Positions 5,989 through 6,810 of a stretch of DNA of 6,810 bases are shown one piece after another (the first letter of the stretch is position 1; each line of letters opens with the position of its first letter). The notes below the pieces were generated by a model that saw nothing but the letters and a program-made list of their open reading frames with translations, was not told where the DNA came from and made no database searches. Source of the stretch: Candidatus Falkowbacteria bacterium CG23_combo_of_CG06-09_8_20_14_all_49_15 (lineage in GTDB: Bacteria; Patescibacteriota; Patescibacteriia; Patescibacteriales; UM-FILTER-48-10); NCBI GenBank assembly GCA_002771615.1, contig PCSD01000108.1, positions 1 to 6,810 of the forward strand, in the 5' to 3' direction. A program made the translations under genes and the position numbers.

Positions 5989-6609
5989 TTATATTTCATA
6001 AAAATAAACTTTGTTTTCTTGAACGCTTTTTTTCCGCTTGGAGCGGAAAATATCCCTGCTTTTCTGAAGCCACCGCCAGCGCGCTGGCCGCGGATCCAGG
6101 GCCACGATTTTATACGGATCCAAGCCGGGGATGACATAGCCGTTGCTGATCACGATTGTGCCCGGCTGGCATTCAAACAGCAATTTCCGCCCCAAAGTTT
6201 CCAGCTTGTCCGGCGGCAGATGGCTATAGATGATTTCCGCGTCCCAGACATCAATTTTTTCCGGTTGGCGCCAAATAACCTTCAGGCGCGCGCCGCGCAG
6301 GATTTTTCTTAAAAAAATCTGGCAGCTATCCACCAAAAAAGCGAAAAAGGCCGGTTCGGCGCCGATAATCGCCGTTTCCGGGAAAATTTTTTCAAACTCC
6401 AAAAGAAAGCCGGACTTGCCGCTTCCGAAAGCGAAAATTTTCCGGTATCTTTTTAATTTCAGATTATTTATAATCCGGTCAATGACCCAAGGCCGAGAAG
6501 GCAGAAAAGGCGCGAAACCCACGAACAGCAGGTCAAAAATAAAGATTAGAATCAGGTAGGCCAGGGCCGCGAGAGCCAGTCCCAGGGAAATATGTAAAAA
6601 TTTTTCCAT
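5989..6609 (-). CDS. Membrane-anchored class I methyltransferase-like protein (FAM173-like)
   Basis: This 206-residue protein has one N-terminal membrane helix (about 8-36) followed by a Rossmann-type domain. Its plan matches bacterial relatives of FAM173/ATPSCKMT lysine methyltransferases: anchor, a PFLPSRPWVIDRII segment (34-47, compare PFVPT in relatives), AdoMet motif I KIFAFGSGKSGFLLEF (57-72), acidic loop GAEP (83-86), a motif IV-like stretch DAEIIYSHLPP (123-133), NGYVIPG (156-162) and a C-terminal strand KVYFYEI. The AdoMet loop is unusual: the family's D-L-G-S-G-D-G-R pattern is replaced by A-F-G-S-G-K-S-G, losing both acidic residues. It may therefore be a divergent or weak methyltransferase; target unknown. 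ATG 6609 is set by an in-frame TAA five codons upstream. There is no clear Shine-Dalgarno site. A promoter candidate lies 23 bases upstream. Confidence 0.72.
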   Translation of the reverse strand: MEKFLHISLGLALAALAYLILIFIFDLLFVGFAPFLPSRPWVIDRIINNLKLKRYRKIFAFGSGKSGFLLEFEKIFPETAIIGAEPAFFAFLVDSCQIFLRKILRGARLKVIWRQPEKIDVWDAEIIYSHLPPDKLETLGRKLLFECQPGTIVISNGYVIPGLDPYKIVALDPRPARWRWLQKSRDIFRSKRKKSVQENKVYFYEI

Positions 6610-6631
6610 AGAAAATTTTTCTTATGTTCAT

Positions 6632-6660
6632 ATTTTAACTTTTTTGCGGCAATTAAGCAA
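6632..6660 (-). promoter_or_regulatory. Sigma-70-type promoter candidate for the methyltransferase gene
   Basis: On the minus strand TTGCTT (6655-6660) and TAAAAT (6632-6637) are separated by 17 bases, the optimal spacing for a housekeeping sigma factor. Transcription would start near 6625, giving a leader of about 16 bases before ATG 6609. The region is AT-rich, so a chance match is possible. Confidence 0.5.
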
Positions 6661-6668
6661 ATTTTTCT

Positions 6669-6687
6669 TTATATTTATCAGATATAA
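6669..6687. repeat. AT-rich inverted repeat next to the promoter
   Basis: TTATAT (6669-6674) and ATATAA (6682-6687) are inverted arms with a seven-base spacer, lying eight bases upstream of the proposed -35 box. It could be an operator, but AT-rich repeats of this size arise often by chance. Confidence 0.25.
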
Positions 6688-6728
6688 GCTGAAAATTATC
6701 ATATTGTCTTAAGAGGGCCAAGTCTTTT

Positions 6729-6768
6729 CTCATTGAAAGATGAGCCTGAACTGGCGAGGCCAGATCAG
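6729..6768. repeat. Tandem hairpins near the right edge
   Basis: The first hairpin is CTCAT/ATGAG (6729-6733/6740-6744) with a six-base loop. One base later comes a stronger one: CTGA-A-CTGGC (6746-6755) pairing with GCCAG-A-TCAG (6759-6768) over a GAG loop, nine pairs with one A/A mismatch. Neither has a T-run directly after it on either strand. The minus strand also stays open from 6772 to a stop at 6653 (39 sense codons, with an ATG at 6733), but there is no Shine-Dalgarno site and no recognised family, so I do not call a gene. The remaining bases to 6810 are AT-rich and show nothing else. Confidence 0.35.
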
Positions 6769-6810
6769 TTATCTACTCCATAAGTTTTTAAATAATATTT
6801 GTTTTGCTTT

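Noticed and set aside
6407..6426. P-loop NTPase reading of GSGKSG in the methyltransferase-like protein
   Set aside because: The stretch sits at the AdoMet motif I position of a Rossmann domain with a matching anchor and flanks; the full Walker A spacing GxxxxGK and a Walker B motif are not evident.
1..6810. CRISPR array, insertion sequence, integrase or toxin-antitoxin pair
   Set aside because: No regularly spaced direct repeats, transposase or integrase motifs, or paired small genes are visible.

Overview
This window looks like chromosomal DNA of an uncultivated, small-genome bacterium, most plausibly Patescibacteria/CPR. That is an inference from gene content: a GT-C-like membrane protein with no closely named relative, a short DUF2207 protein, a membrane-anchored FAM173-like methyltransferase, sparse Shine-Dalgarno sites and a tRNA without an encoded CCA. 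No single marker gene proves it. I see no rRNA, CRISPR array, transposase, integrase or phage gene.

Layout. The plus strand carries a cytoplasmic two-PAS sensor histidine kinase (2-1645), a non-coding stretch with an 8-bp inverted repeat, and a tRNA-Asp(GUC) (1883-1956) followed by two terminator hairpins. Everything to the right is on the minus strand, convergent with the tRNA. In transcription order from the right these are: a membrane-anchored methyltransferase-like protein (5989-6609), a HAD-family hydrolase (5331-5939), a secreted, membrane-anchored DUF2207-like protein (4405-5226), a polytopic GT-C-like membrane protein (2768-4408) and an HD-domain phosphohydrolase (2065-2658). The last 200 bases hold a promoter candidate, small inverted repeats and no convincing gene.

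How the parts may work together. The clearest functional unit is the DUF2207-like/GT-C-like pair, whose coding regions overlap by 4 bp (ATGA). That points to coupled translation of two envelope proteins. The methyltransferase and HAD genes are 49 bp apart but separated by a terminator-like hairpin. The HD hydrolase has its own strong promoter and the only good Shine-Dalgarno site in the window. The kinase has no response regulator in view, and what it senses cannot be told.

The window is mostly ordinary housekeeping and envelope genes. The points most worth following are the overlapping envelope gene pair, SD-less starts fixed by nearby in-frame stops, the altered AdoMet-binding loop of the methyltransferase, and the C55 base in the T-loop of tRNA-Asp.
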